From positions 124,001-188,000 of the forward strand of contig JAJPIZ010000009.1 of the NCBI GenBank assembly GCA_021324435.1: a stretch of DNA of 64,000 nt, given 5' to 3'. Below the pieces are notes generated by a model. It made no database searches and was not told the DNA's origin. It was given only the letters and a program-made list of their open reading frames with translations. Below, piece after piece: positions 56,175 to 64,000 of the stretch. This DNA comes from Anaerolineae bacterium (GTDB lineage Bacteria > Chloroflexota > Anaerolineae > Anaerolineales > Villigracilaceae). Within the stretch, counting starts at the first letter, position 1, and each line of letters opens with the position of its first letter. The translations under genes were made by a program, and so were the position numbers.

Positions 56175-57509
56175 ATGGGCGTCATGCTACAAACTTTTTA
56201 CTGGGACTGTCCGCGCGAGGAGAAAAAAGAATTCCAGTGGTGGAATACGGTCCGCGAACAAATCCCCTCGCTGGCGAAAGCCGGATTCACCGCGCTGTGG
56301 CTTCCGCCCGTCCACAAAGCGGCGAATCTCGCCGGTCCCTCGATGGGCTACGACCCCTACGATTATTACGACCTCGGCGAGTTCGACCAGAAAGGGACGA
56401 TCCCCACCTGGTTCGGCTCGAAGAAGGACTTGCTGGCGCTGATCGCCGAGGCGCATCAAAACAAGATGGGCGTCATCGCCGACATCGTCATCAACCACAA
56501 TTCCGGCGCGGATGCGCAGGAGGTCAACCCGATCACGGGTCAATCGCGCTGGACGTTGTTTAATCCAAAGAGCGGCAAGTTTCCGCGCAATTGGGAATCG
56601 TTTCATCCCAACATGTACGAGTCATGGGACGAGTCGGCGTTCGGCGACATGCCCGATCTGTCGCACCGCAATCCGTACGTTTACGCGGAACTTCTCAAAT
56701 TGGCGCGCTGGCTGATTGAAGAAATCGGCTTCGACGGCTTCCGCTACGACTTTGTCAAAGGCTACGGCGCGAATACGATTACCGCGATTCAGGAATATCG
56801 CTACATGCGCGATGGCAAGCAAGTCATTCCATACGGTGTGGCCGAATTCTGGGACAACGCGCGCGCCATCGAGAACTGGGTGGACCTCGCCAATTTTTCC
56901 AACAGCAATCCGGTGGATGCCTTCGATTTCCCTCTGCGCGAAATGCTCAAGGGTCTGTGCGACTCGTACGGCTTCAACCTGCACAACCTCGAAACCTGGG
57001 AGACCGTCCTGCAAAAGCAACCGCAGACCACTGTCACCTTTGTCGAGAACCACGACCTGCGCGACGAGGGCCGTCCCATCGTCAACGACAAACTGCTCGC
57101 CTACAGTTACATCCTAACGCACGAAGGCTATCCCTGCGTCTTCTGGCGCGACTATTTCAATTACAACCTCGCACTGCGCGACACATCCAACGGCATTGAT
57201 GCTCTCATTCAAGTCCACGAAAGATATGCGGGCGGCGCGGCGCAGACTCTTTATCTCAGCGACGATCTTTACATCATGCAACGCACGGGCTATGACGACA
57301 AACCCGGATTGATCTATGTGCTCAACAACCGCGGCGACATCTGGCAGGGCAACTGGGTCACCACACGATGGAGCAACGCATCCTTCCGCCCCTTGGCCTG
57401 GTGGAGCAAAAACGATCTCTCGCGCCCCGACGATCAATCCACGGGGCCCGATGGCCGCGGTCAATTCTTCGCGCCGCCGAGAGGGTTTACAGTCTACACT
57501 CCGCGCTGA
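56175..57509 (+). CDS. Alpha-amylase (GH13), cytoplasmic
   Basis: 444 aa, no signal peptide. (beta/alpha)8 barrel of GH13: DIVINHNSG (103-111), GFDGFRYDFVKG with nucleophile Asp192, VAEFWD with acid Glu224 and FVENHD with Asp294. C-terminal beta domain after ~360. Related to liquefying-type bacterial amylases (MLQTFYWDCP...WWNTVREQIPSLAKAGFTALWLPP). It hydrolyses alpha-1,4-glucans, here probably internal glycogen or imported maltodextrin. AGGAGAG precedes the ATG, and TACAAT is upstream at ~56148. Confidence 0.96.
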   Translation: MGVMLQTFYWDCPREEKKEFQWWNTVREQIPSLAKAGFTALWLPPVHKAANLAGPSMGYDPYDYYDLGEFDQKGTIPTWFGSKKDLLALIAEAHQNKMGVIADIVINHNSGADAQEVNPITGQSRWTLFNPKSGKFPRNWESFHPNMYESWDESAFGDMPDLSHRNPYVYAELLKLARWLIEEIGFDGFRYDFVKGYGANTITAIQEYRYMRDGKQVIPYGVAEFWDNARAIENWVDLANFSNSNPVDAFDFPLREMLKGLCDSYGFNLHNLETWETVLQKQPQTTVTFVENHDLRDEGRPIVNDKLLAYSYILTHEGYPCVFWRDYFNYNLALRDTSNGIDALIQVHERYAGGAAQTLYLSDDLYIMQRTGYDDKPGLIYVLNNRGDIWQGNWVTTRWSNASFRPLAWWSKNDLSRPDDQSTGPDGRGQFFAPPRGFTVYTPR

Positions 57510-57711
57510 GCCTCTTCGCGCTGAGCGGAGGAAAAATAAACGCGAATTTTACGAATGTGCGAATGCCGCGAATACATTCGTAAAATTTGCAAATTCGCGC
57601 CATTCGCGTTTGAAAATGCGACGAAGCATTCACCATGCTCAAGCCGCCGCCTTGAGCGAAAAGAGTCTTTTGATCTTACTTTGTGACCTTTGTGTCCTTC
57701 GTGGTTAAAAA
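57510..57711. repeat. GCGAATTTTACGAATG and CACGAAG-type repeats between amylase and deacylase genes
   Basis: CGCGAATTTTACGAATGTGC and CATTCGTAAAATTTGC-AAATTCGCG are arms of an imperfect palindrome (57541-57610). The right end is the TTTGTGTCCTTCGTGGTTAA word of the CACGAAG family. No gene is seen in this 200-bp gap. Confidence 0.65.
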
Positions 57712-58200
57712 ATGAGCGACACCGACATCCACCAGCAACTCTGTGACCTCCTCGACCGCGCGGGCGCGGCGTACCGCGTCGTTGAACATGAACCGGAGGG
57801 CCGCACGGAATTCATTGCCAAAATCCGCGGCAACAAGCCGGAGCAGGCGATCAAATCCATCGTGGTGCAGGTCCGTTTTGGAAAGAAGGATAGTAAATAT
57901 TATCTGGCCAACGTCCCCGGTCACTGCCGCATTGACCTCGACGCGCTCAAGAAACTATTCAACGCCGAGAGCGCCGCGTTCGCCGCGCGCGAAAAGGCCG
58001 AAGCGTTGACCGGATGTGTGATCGGCGCGATTCCACCCTTCTCTTTCAGCGACCAGTTATCGGTCCTGGCCGACCCGTTGATTCATCAAAATCAAGAAGT
58101 CGTCTTCAACGCCGGCCGCCTCGACCGATCCATCTTCATGAAATCCGAAGATTTTTTTCGCATCGCAAATCCAAAAACGGCAGACATTGCGTTGAAATAA
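57712..58200 (+). CDS. YbaK/EbsC-type aminoacyl-tRNA deacylase-like protein
   Basis: 162 aa. YRVVEHEPEGRTEFIAKIRGNKPEQAIKSIVVQVRFG, YYLANVPGHCRIDLDALKKLF and TGCVIGAIPPFSF match the YbaK/ProX fold, which removes wrong amino acids from tRNA (Ala or Cys from tRNA-Pro). The conserved Lys of the active site is IKSIVV. The C-terminal VVFNAGRLDRSIFMKSEDFFRI is typical. No ribosome-binding site is visible; the ATG directly follows a repeat. Confidence 0.9.
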   Translation: MSDTDIHQQLCDLLDRAGAAYRVVEHEPEGRTEFIAKIRGNKPEQAIKSIVVQVRFGKKDSKYYLANVPGHCRIDLDALKKLFNAESAAFAAREKAEALTGCVIGAIPPFSFSDQLSVLADPLIHQNQEVVFNAGRLDRSIFMKSEDFFRIANPKTADIALK

Positions 58201-58247
58201 CGCGTCTTTGAATTTCAACTTATTTGCGCTAAGATTGGCGTGCGAAG

Positions 58248-58343
58248 ATGAAATCATTTTTGATGTCTCTGCTGGTTACTTTGCTTTTCCTGGCCGGAGT
58301 TCTTCTGCAATTGGGGCTTTCCGGTGCCGTCGTCTGGGCGTAG
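58248..58343 (+). CDS. Possible 31-aa membrane peptide
   Basis: ATG to TAG with 31 codons, mostly hydrophobic (FLMSLLVTLLFLAGVLLQLGL). It could be a single-helix small protein in the same unit as the next membrane gene, 33 bp downstream. The ribosome-binding site is weak (GCGAAG). Too short for firm judgment. Confidence 0.35.
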   Translation: MKSFLMSLLVTLLFLAGVLLQLGLSGAVVWA

Positions 58344-58376
58344 TTGAAGTTTGAACTACAATACAACGGAGGTCGA

Positions 58377-58721
58377 ATGTACGAACATCAAAAACAGCCG
58401 CTGGCAAGCCGCCGAAAATTTCTTAAGCGCCTGGCGTTGAACGCCGTGATCGGCGCGGCCATTCTCTTTGTGTCGCTGGGCATCGGCATCCTGGGCTATC
58501 ACTTCCTCGAGGGATTATCGTGGCTCGACTCGTTGTTGAACGCTTCGATGATCCTCGGTGGCATGGGCCCCGTGGATCGCTTGCAAACCCCGGCAGGAAA
58601 AATCTTCGCCTCATTCTACGCACTGTATTCGGGCGTTGTCCTGCTGGCCTCGGTCGGCGTGCTGGCCGCGCCCATCTTCCATCGCTTTTTGCATCATTTT
58701 CATCTTGCTGACGAAAAGTGA
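58377..58721 (+). CDS. Two-helix membrane protein, pore-loop-like (conserved, unknown function)
   Basis: 114 aa from the ATG at 58377 behind GGAGG. Two membrane helices (~22-44, AVIGAAILFVSLGIGILGYHFLEG, and ~82-103, FYALYSGVVLLASVGVLAAPIF). Between them lies ASMILGGMGPVDRLQTPAGKIF, in the place of a potassium-channel pore loop but without TVGYG. I recall the same layout in proteobacterial hypothetical proteins. Whether it conducts ions is unknown. Confidence 0.8.
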   Translation: MYEHQKQPLASRRKFLKRLALNAVIGAAILFVSLGIGILGYHFLEGLSWLDSLLNASMILGGMGPVDRLQTPAGKIFASFYALYSGVVLLASVGVLAAPIFHRFLHHFHLADEK

Positions 58722-58730
58722 TTGGCTGGC

Positions 58731-59084
58731 ATGACGTTTCAAATCAAACGCGTTTATGAGCCGCCGTCAAAGGATGATGGTCTGCGCATCCTCGTGGACC
58801 GGTTGTGGCCGCGCGGCTTGTCAAAGGCCCCCCTCAAACTTGACGATTGGATGAAAGAACTCGCGCCGAGCAATGAACTGCGCAAGAGATTCGGTCATCA
58901 CGAGGGCAATTGGGAGGAATTTCAAGAACTGTATTTCAAAGAATTGGATGGGCAGTCTGATGTAGTCGAACAATTGATTCAAAAGTCCCGCACAAGGAAA
59001 GTGACTCTGCTCTTCGCGGCGAAAGACACAGAACATAATAATGCGGTCGCGCTCAAGAATTATCTCGAAAGGAAGTCGCGCTGA
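58731..59084 (+). CDS. DUF488 family protein
   Basis: 117 aa from the ATG at 58731 (a TTG at 58722 is also in frame). RVYEPPSKDDGLRILVDRLWPRGLSKAPLKLDDWMKELAPSNELRKRFGHH and KVTLLFAAKDTEHNNAVALKNYL are the family hallmarks. The fold is compact, and the role is unknown. The next gene begins 2 bp after its stop. Confidence 0.92.
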   Translation: MTFQIKRVYEPPSKDDGLRILVDRLWPRGLSKAPLKLDDWMKELAPSNELRKRFGHHEGNWEEFQELYFKELDGQSDVVEQLIQKSRTRKVTLLFAAKDTEHNNAVALKNYLERKSR

Positions 59085-59086
59085 CC

Positions 59087-59452
59087 ATGCCGGAGCCGCG
59101 CGCCATCCATTTTCTAGACCAACCCATCGAAGTCCTGTTCGATACGCCTCCCGTTCGCGAAAAGACTCCAGATCCTCCCAATGGATTCGTCTGGGAAGGC
59201 CGCACGTATCATGTCGTCGAATTGCTCTCTTCGTGGAGCGACTTCACCAGGCGCGGGAAAATGGCGCGCAATATGCGTCCGTCTCATGCTGAGGTGGCGT
59301 CCGGCCGCGGCTCGCTGAACGTGGGGCGTTTCTTCTTCCGCGTGCGCGTAGATACAAATCAAATCTTCGATCTTTACTACGACCGCGCCATGAAAGATTT
59401 GGACAATCGCAAGGGTCAATGGTTTGTGTATCGGGAACTGACCCAAGAGTGA
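59087..59452 (+). CDS. DUF6504-like protein
   Basis: 121 aa. PNGFVWEGRTYHVVELLSSW and VGRFFFRVRVDTNQIFDLYYDRAMKDLDNRKGQWFVYREL look like the DUF6504 family: short, beta-rich, with conserved W and Y. The function is unknown. It starts 2 bp after the DUF488 gene and is probably translated with it. Confidence 0.75.
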   Translation: MPEPRAIHFLDQPIEVLFDTPPVREKTPDPPNGFVWEGRTYHVVELLSSWSDFTRRGKMARNMRPSHAEVASGRGSLNVGRFFFRVRVDTNQIFDLYYDRAMKDLDNRKGQWFVYRELTQE

Positions 59453-59510
59453 TTGACCTTGCCATTCATCTTGCATATACTTTTCACATCCATACGCGGA
59501 GGCGGTCTTC

Positions 59511-60062
59511 ATGAAATGTCCTGTCTGTAAAACCGAAACACTGGTATTGGTTGACCTGGCTGATAATCTCCCGGCCAATCAATGCACGAACTGCAGAGGA
59601 ATCTGGGTCTCATCCAATCAATATCTCGCGTGGGTCAGGCTTCAGCCCGCGCCTCTGCCTGAGAAGCCCATCACGACTCCGATTGACCCGAAATGGGATA
59701 CCCACACCCTCAAGTTGTGTCCTGAAGACGGTCATATCATGGCGCGTTACAAAATTTTCCCCAACTTGAAATTCTACCTGGATCGCTGTCGGCATTGCAA
59801 CGGCATCTGGTTCGACAACTATGAGTGGGATGTGCTGGTCTCGCACAACATGCAGGATAAGGTCAATCAGTTCTTCACCAAGCCGTGGCAGGAAAAGATG
59901 CGCGCGCAGGAAGTCAGTGAACGAATGGATAAAATCTATCTTGAGAAATTCGGGGCCGACGATTACGACAAGATCAAAGAAATTCGTTCATGGCTGAAGA
60001 GCAAGCCACAGCAGTCCATGCTGTTAGCGTATTTGCAGGCGGATGATCCATATAAAATCTAG
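59511..60062 (+). CDS. Double TFIIB-type zinc-ribbon protein
   Basis: 183 aa with two zf-TFIIB zinc ribbons: MKCPVCKTETLV-CTNCRGIWVS (~2-35) and LCPEDGHIMARYKI-CRHCNGIWFDNYEWDVL (~68-105). The C-terminal ~75 residues are helical and charged (QDKVNQFFTKPWQEKMRAQEVSERMDKIYLEKFGADDYDKIKEIRSWLKSK). The function is unknown; zinc or nucleic-acid binding is likely. GGAGGCGG lies before the ATG. It converges with ndh. Confidence 0.85.
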   Translation: MKCPVCKTETLVLVDLADNLPANQCTNCRGIWVSSNQYLAWVRLQPAPLPEKPITTPIDPKWDTHTLKLCPEDGHIMARYKIFPNLKFYLDRCRHCNGIWFDNYEWDVLVSHNMQDKVNQFFTKPWQEKMRAQEVSERMDKIYLEKFGADDYDKIKEIRSWLKSKPQQSMLLAYLQADDPYKI

Positions 60063-60090
60063 TAGGTCAGATTGGCAATCTGACCTACTC
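60063..60090. terminator. Bidirectional terminator between the zinc-ribbon gene and ndh
   Basis: GTAGGTCAGATT-GGC-AATCTGACCTAC, a 12-bp perfect stem between convergent stop codons, with a T-rich flank on the plus strand. Confidence 0.8.
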
Positions 60091-61335
60091 TTTGGTTATC
60101 AATCTCACCTGCGTTTCGTAGAAAAGATAATCCCACGCCCAATTGATCAGAACCACCAATCGGTTGCGGAACCCAATCAGCCGATAAATGTGAAGCGCGA
60201 CCCAGATCACCCATGCAATGAATCCGCTGAACGACAGGCCCCAGATGCGCGCCACCGCCGCGTTGCGTCCGATCGTAGCAAGCAGCCCCGGGTCTTTATA
60301 ATGGAACGCTTCGGGCTTTTCACCTTTCAGAATTTTCTTTAGATTTCTGACCGCCGCGTCCGCCTGCTGTTGCGCGACCGTTGCCAGCATCGGCAAAGGC
60401 TCACCATTGCCGTTGACGAAATAGGCCGCGTCGCCGATGACAAAGACTTCAGGATGATTCGGCAATTGCAGAGTCGGCTCGGTCACTACTCGACTTGAAG
60501 CGGCCTGCCCAACCCGGAGTTGATCTGCCAATTCAGCGGCGCGCACGCCCGCCGTCCAGATCAGGGTGCGGGTTTGAATCCGCATGCCATTGCTCAAGGT
60601 AACTTGCTCGCCGTTGTAATCGGTCAGTTTTGCATTGAGCATGATCTCGACATTCTTTTTTCGCAAGAGATTGAAAGTGGACTTACGCAGTCCATCCGGA
60701 TAACTCGGCATCACATACGGACCGGCTTCCAGAAGAAGTACGCGCACCTCTTTCAAATCCATGTGTGGATAATCTTTGACCATCACATGCGTGATCAACT
60801 CCGCCAATGCGCCGGCAGTCTCCACGCCGGTTGGCCCACCGCCGACCACAACAAAGGTCAACAACGCGCGGCGTTTGGATTCATCTGCTTCGCGGCTGGC
60901 TTGCTCGAAGATTTCCAGCAGATGATTGCGCGTGGCGACTGCGCTCTCCACGTTCTTCAATTGGAATGCATTATGTTCCAGGGCTTGCATTCCGAAGAAA
61001 TTGGTCTGCCCGCCGACCGCCAGGATCAAATAGTCGTAGGCGATGACCGAGCCATCCATTTTGACGTAGCGCGCATCGAAGTCAATGGCGCTCACTTCGC
61101 CCATTTGGAAGGTCAGGTTCTTCTGGCGGCGGAAGATGGTTCGCACGGGGTACGCAATCTGCGATGGAACCAGTCCCGCGATAGCGATCTGGTACAGCAA
61201 AGGCTGGAAGAGATGGTAATTCTGTCGGTCAATCAACGTGATGCGAACGGGTAACTTTGCTAATTTCTGCGCGGCCTTGAGTCCGCCAAAGCCCGCGCCA
61301 ACAATGACAAGGTGGGGGAGTTTCTGTGGGTTCAT
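60085..61335 (-). CDS. ndh: Type II NADH dehydrogenase
   Basis: 416 aa. FAD motif HLVIVGAGFGGLKAAQKL (8-25), NADH motif LTFVVVGGGPTGVETAGAL (~159-177), and the conserved LFQPLLYQIAIAGL and VFVIGDAAYF segments. The C-terminal ~60 residues have a membrane helix (LSFSGFIAWVIWVALHIYRLIGF). It oxidises NADH with quinone at the inner face of the membrane without pumping protons. It is monocistronic. Confidence 0.96.
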   Translation of the reverse strand: MNPQKLPHLVIVGAGFGGLKAAQKLAKLPVRITLIDRQNYHLFQPLLYQIAIAGLVPSQIAYPVRTIFRRQKNLTFQMGEVSAIDFDARYVKMDGSVIAYDYLILAVGGQTNFFGMQALEHNAFQLKNVESAVATRNHLLEIFEQASREADESKRRALLTFVVVGGGPTGVETAGALAELITHVMVKDYPHMDLKEVRVLLLEAGPYVMPSYPDGLRKSTFNLLRKKNVEIMLNAKLTDYNGEQVTLSNGMRIQTRTLIWTAGVRAAELADQLRVGQAASSRVVTEPTLQLPNHPEVFVIGDAAYFVNGNGEPLPMLATVAQQQADAAVRNLKKILKGEKPEAFHYKDPGLLATIGRNAAVARIWGLSFSGFIAWVIWVALHIYRLIGFRNRLVVLINWAWDYLFYETQVRLITKE

Positions 61336-61451
61336 TTTCGCCTCATTGCTTCAGACGATATTATATTGTGAAATATTACACTAATATTATAACCAAAACA
61401 GTCTGAATTGTAAAGATCACTCCAACCGTGGGAGTGCCTGAGACCCAATGA

Positions 61452-61556
61452 ATTCATGTCGTTGCGAGGGTGTCGCGAAGCATTCCCGAAGCAATCCCCG
61501 ACTTTATGAGGAGATTGCTTCGTCGGGCTACGCCCTCCTCGCAACGACATTTCTCT
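61452..61556. repeat. GTTGCGAGG/CCTCGCAAC palindromic element
   Basis: CATGTCGTTGCGAGGGTG and CCTCCTCGCAACGACAT are perfect outer arms around GAAGCAATCCCCGACTTTATGAGG-type inner arms. Same family as 49730-49810. Confidence 0.85.
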
Positions 61557-61579
61557 AAAACCAGTCCCCATCAAAATAA

Positions 61580-61606
61580 AATCTCCCGCAAAAGCGGGAG
61601 ATTGAT
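61580..61606 (-). terminator. Terminator of the site-2 protease gene
   Basis: Minus strand AATCTCCCGC-TTTT-GCGGGAGATTTTATTTT: a 10-bp stem plus T-rich tail, directly after the stop. Confidence 0.9.
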
Positions 61607-61607
61607 C

Positions 61608-62261
61608 CTAAGTCCAAAACCTGAACTGACTAAATCCAAGTGCAACCAACTTAAGCGGCACGCCTGCCGTCTGTGACAAAAAGGAAACGAGCCTCCAAAA
61701 GTTTTCGTAAACCAGCGGCACATTCCAAAGCAGAATGAAAACCACAATCGGGAGAATCCCGCGCGTCTGCGCCACAGCCATGCGGACGCTGTTCGGCAGA
61801 TAGGGTTCGATCGCGCCGAAGCCGTCGAACGGCGGAAGCGGAATCAAATTGAGGACGACCGCGGAAATTTGCAAAAAGGCGAGAAAGGCCAAACCCGGCC
61901 AGACTCCGCTCGACGTCACGGGGCCGAAGCGGAGAAGCAAGCCGAGCAAAATCACGAGCAGGAGATTCGCGGCGGGTCCGGCAAGCGAGACCGCGCTCAT
62001 CCATCCGCGACTGCGAAGCCGCCATGTCTCGATGTACACTGCCCCGCCGGGCAGGCCGATCCCGCCCATCACAAGAAAGAGCAAAGGCAGAAGCAATGAA
62101 TAAACCGGATGAGTGTATTTGAGTGGATTGAAAGTGAGATAGCCTTTTTCTTTTACAGTGGTATCGCCGCCAAAATATGCCACCAGCGCGTGTGAGAACT
62201 CATGCAGGCAAAGCGAGAAGACCCATCCGACGATGACAACGATAAACGTTTCAAATTTCAT
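61608..62261 (-). CDS. Site-2 protease-like M50 metallopeptidase
   Basis: 217 aa from the ATG at 62261, which overlaps the galE stop by 4 bp. Zinc motif LCLHEFSHALVAYF (HExxH, ~19-25) in the first membrane helix, and NLIPLPPFDGFGAIEPYL (NxxPxxxxDG) in a later one; five or six helices overall. It cleaves membrane proteins within the bilayer. It might act on anti-sigma factors such as the two in this window, though none is linked to it here. Confidence 0.92.
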   Translation of the reverse strand: MKFETFIVVIVGWVFSLCLHEFSHALVAYFGGDTTVKEKGYLTFNPLKYTHPVYSLLLPLLFLVMGGIGLPGGAVYIETWRLRSRGWMSAVSLAGPAANLLLVILLGLLLRFGPVTSSGVWPGLAFLAFLQISAVVLNLIPLPPFDGFGAIEPYLPNSVRMAVAQTRGILPIVVFILLWNVPLVYENFWRLVSFLSQTAGVPLKLVALGFSQFRFWT

Positions 62262-63235
62262 TTTGAATATCCATTGGGATGCGACTTGTGCCATTCCCAC
62301 GCGCTGGCGATGATGTCCTCAAGGTTATCATGCTCCGGCTTCCAGTTCAATTCACTGCGGATTTTTTTCGACGACGCGACCAGACGGGCCGAATCGCCGG
62401 GTCTGCGCGGGGACTCGATGGCGGGGATGGCATGACCCGTGACCTTGCGCGCCATCTCGATCACCTCGCGGACCGAGTAACCGTTCCCGCTTCCGACGTT
62501 GTAAATCAATCTGTCGCTTTTTTCCAGCGCGTCGAGGGCCAGCAAATGCGCGGACACTAAATCCGCGATGTGAATGTAATCGCGGATGCAGGTTCCGTCC
62601 GGGGTTGGATAATCCGTGCCGTAAATGGTCGCGGCCTCGGCTTTGCCCAAAGCAATTTGAAGCACCCGCGGAATCAAATGTGACTCGGGCTGATGCGCTT
62701 CGCCGCGACCGGGCAGGGCGCCGCAGGCGTTGAAATATCTCAGCGCGGCAAAATGCAATCCATGAATCTGACGATACCAATCCAAAGCCTGTTCGGTCAT
62801 GAGTTTGGTGTGACCGTACACGTTGGTTGGGCCGAGTGGGGATTCCTCGGTGAGCGGTTGATCGCTCGATTGATATACTGCGGCAGTGGAAGAAAGAACA
62901 AATTTTTTCACATCGGCTTGGACGGCGATGTCCATGAGAGATAACGAATTGGCAAAGTTGTTGTTATAAAAACGCGCCGGGTATTTCATTGATTCCCCGG
63001 CTTCAATGAAGGCCGCGAAGTGCATGACCGCGTCGAACTTGCCGGTCAACAGGGTTCTCGAGAGCGTGCGGCTGTCATCCAGCGCGGCCTCGATGAAGAT
63101 CGCGCCTTTCGGCACCGCCTCGCGATGACCGGTGACCAGCGAATCATAAACTGTGACCGAATGCCCAGCATTCAACAGGGCTTCCGCGGTGGCGGAGCCG
63201 ATGTATCCTGCCCCGCCCGTGACGAAAATGTTCAT
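62258..63235 (-). CDS. galE: UDP-glucose 4-epimerase
   Basis: 325 aa. NIFVTGGAGYIGSATAEALL (2-21), VMHFAAFIEAGES, SSTAAVYQSSDQPLTEE and NVYGHTKLMTEQ (Tyr-x3-Lys), RYFNACGALPG, and the C-terminal RRPGDSARLVASSKKI. Extended SDR that interconverts UDP-glucose and UDP-galactose for polysaccharides. Its stop overlaps the site-2 protease start, so the two are translationally coupled. Confidence 0.96.
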   Translation of the reverse strand: MNIFVTGGAGYIGSATAEALLNAGHSVTVYDSLVTGHREAVPKGAIFIEAALDDSRTLSRTLLTGKFDAVMHFAAFIEAGESMKYPARFYNNNFANSLSLMDIAVQADVKKFVLSSTAAVYQSSDQPLTEESPLGPTNVYGHTKLMTEQALDWYRQIHGLHFAALRYFNACGALPGRGEAHQPESHLIPRVLQIALGKAEAATIYGTDYPTPDGTCIRDYIHIADLVSAHLLALDALEKSDRLIYNVGSGNGYSVREVIEMARKVTGHAIPAIESPRRPGDSARLVASSKKIRSELNWKPEHDNLEDIIASAWEWHKSHPNGYSK

Positions 63236-63352
63236 GAAGTTTTCCTCTCAGCAAAGATGACCCATCTTACAGGGGAATGGCATTCAACGTCAAGTGCGCT
63301 TTGTAGAATGAGCAGCAGTGATATACTTTCAACAAACATTTTAGGAGGAGAT

Positions 63353-64000
63353 ATGGCCGTCAATCTAAAAAACTCAATCGTCCAATCTACATACGAAAGC
63401 ATAGTCTTCCCGAAGAAAATCCCATACTGGCTATTCTGGCCTCTTGTTGCCTTGATATGGTTTATTCTTGGAGAAACTCTTTCAAGAGGCATCGGAAATA
63501 GCCTTTTCTTTTGGGATAGACTGATCTTCACCATCGGAGTGGCGACTGTACCTACAGTTCACATCTGGCTCTTCTATTCTTTTGAAAAAATTATGAATGA
63601 GTTATTTGGTTCAATATGGGAAAGGAATAGAAAATTTGACATATGGCTGGAAAATTCAAAAAGGCGAATTTTTACTCTCCATTCCGGGCCTGCAAAAATA
63701 ATTACAGGCTTCATAGTTGTCATTGGCATAGCAACTGTCTTCTTTCTGGGCATGCCTTTTGCCGATCCGGTCTTTAACACTCTTGGCCTTCTAACTCTGA
63801 TCCTATTTTTGTGCATATGCGGCCAAGCTTTATACATCGCAATTGCACTTTTATTGCATCTCAGAGAGATCGTAAACATCCCGACAAAAGTCCCCTTTTA
63901 TTTAATGCCCACTAACAGCATATCCAAACTCCAGAATTACTATTTAGTCTTGGGGTTTTCCATTTTGGCATTTTATTTTGGCTTGGTGCTGGCGATATGG
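63353..64000 (+). CDS. Hypothetical multi-pass membrane protein (partial, runs off right edge)
   Basis: From the ATG at 63353 (behind AGGAGGAG, with TATACT at 63331-63336) the frame stays open to the window end, 216 codons. Several membrane helices are seen: YWLFWPLVALIWFILGE, LIFTIGVATVPTVHIWLFY, IITGFIVVIGIATVFFLGM, LGLLTLILFLCICGQALYIAIALLL and YYLVLGFSILAFYFGLVLAIW. It is AT-rich and not recognised. It is divergent from galE. Confidence 0.75.
   Translation, partial: MAVNLKNSIVQSTYESIVFPKKIPYWLFWPLVALIWFILGETLSRGIGNSLFFWDRLIFTIGVATVPTVHIWLFYSFEKIMNELFGSIWERNRKFDIWLENSKRRIFTLHSGPAKIITGFIVVIGIATVFFLGMPFADPVFNTLGLLTLILFLCICGQALYIAIALLLHLREIVNIPTKVPFYLMPTNSISKLQNYYLVLGFSILAFYFGLVLAIW

Overview
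The window looks like a chromosomal segment of an Anaerolineae-type Chloroflexota bacterium. This rests on the moderately GC-rich composition, extracytoplasmic proteins with long Thr/Pro linkers (TPTPSRTP-type), TolB-like propeller lipoproteins, ECF sigma/anti-sigma pairs, a T-box thrS leader, and dense intergenic palindromes of kinds often seen in that group. No 16S or marker tree was available, so this is inference from style and gene content.

Layout. 1-2.75 kb: a TrmH-type rRNA methyltransferase cut by the left edge, a macro-domain hydrolase and the infC-rpmI-rplT translation operon, all on the minus strand. 2.8-5.6 kb: an ECF sigma factor with a membrane anti-sigma-like protein carrying a beta-propeller. 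5.6-8.8 kb: thrS with a T-box leader, a DUF981 membrane protein and tRNA-Val(GAC). 8.9-17.2 kb: a membrane-anchored, split Cas4-like nuclease, nadK, a GxxExxY protein, a zinc-finger membrane protein, recN, an inserted MNT/HEPN toxin-antitoxin pair, a MerR/RsbRD regulator, a DUF6391 protein and holA. 17-21 kb (minus): mmuM, an alkyltransferase-like protein, an aldo/keto reductase, an AT-rich membrane protein and surE. 21-25.3 kb: an exported cluster of two lipoproteins and an M23 peptidase with two GerMN-like repeats. 25.4-31.7 kb (minus): bifunctional PGI/PMI, S10 peptidase, a Type II restriction-modification pair, an orphan MNT protein, rsmI and a cupredoxin-fold lipoprotein without copper ligands. 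31.8-39.5 kb: HAD protein, TetR/hydrolase pair sharing an operator, ABC exporter, MOSC protein, and a second ECF sigma/anti-sigma pair beside a COG4315-type lipoprotein. 39.5-52.8 kb: MFS transporter, HAD, a zinc-ribbon protein with a histone-H1-like tail, BMP-like lipoprotein, Hsp20, a subtilase behind a c-di-GMP-I riboswitch, LytM peptidase, degenerate SDR/DinB pair, PAP2, nucleotidyltransferase, a quinate-dehydrogenase-like protein and a PAS histidine kinase. 52.9-56.1 kb: a decayed stretch (acetyltransferase, SDR, DUF4258 and HEPN-like remnants) around dodecin, msrB and a flavin/F420-type protein. 56.2-64 kb: alpha-amylase, YbaK-type deacylase, small conserved proteins, type II NADH dehydrogenase, site-2 protease, galE and a membrane protein cut by the right edge.

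Regulation. Many genes have a TATAAT-like box only 6-9 nt before the ATG and no ribosome-binding site, suggesting leaderless mRNAs. Others have clear Shine-Dalgarno sequences. RNA control is explicit at thrS (T-box, specifier ACC) and the subtilase (c-di-GMP-I aptamer plus terminator). The TetR/hydrolase locus has two copies of one 18-bp operator.

Most notable: a Cas4-type fold divided between two membrane proteins so that the four Fe-S cysteines are split 1+3; a MNT/HEPN module placed at the end of recN between two copies of the last 30 bp of the gene; an infC whose N-terminus is intact only across a one-base frame break, with a likely AUC start; and a 139-bp MITE-like element nested in another repeat. 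Three apparent frame breaks (infC, GxxExxY, DUF4258) mean residual assembly indels must be considered.
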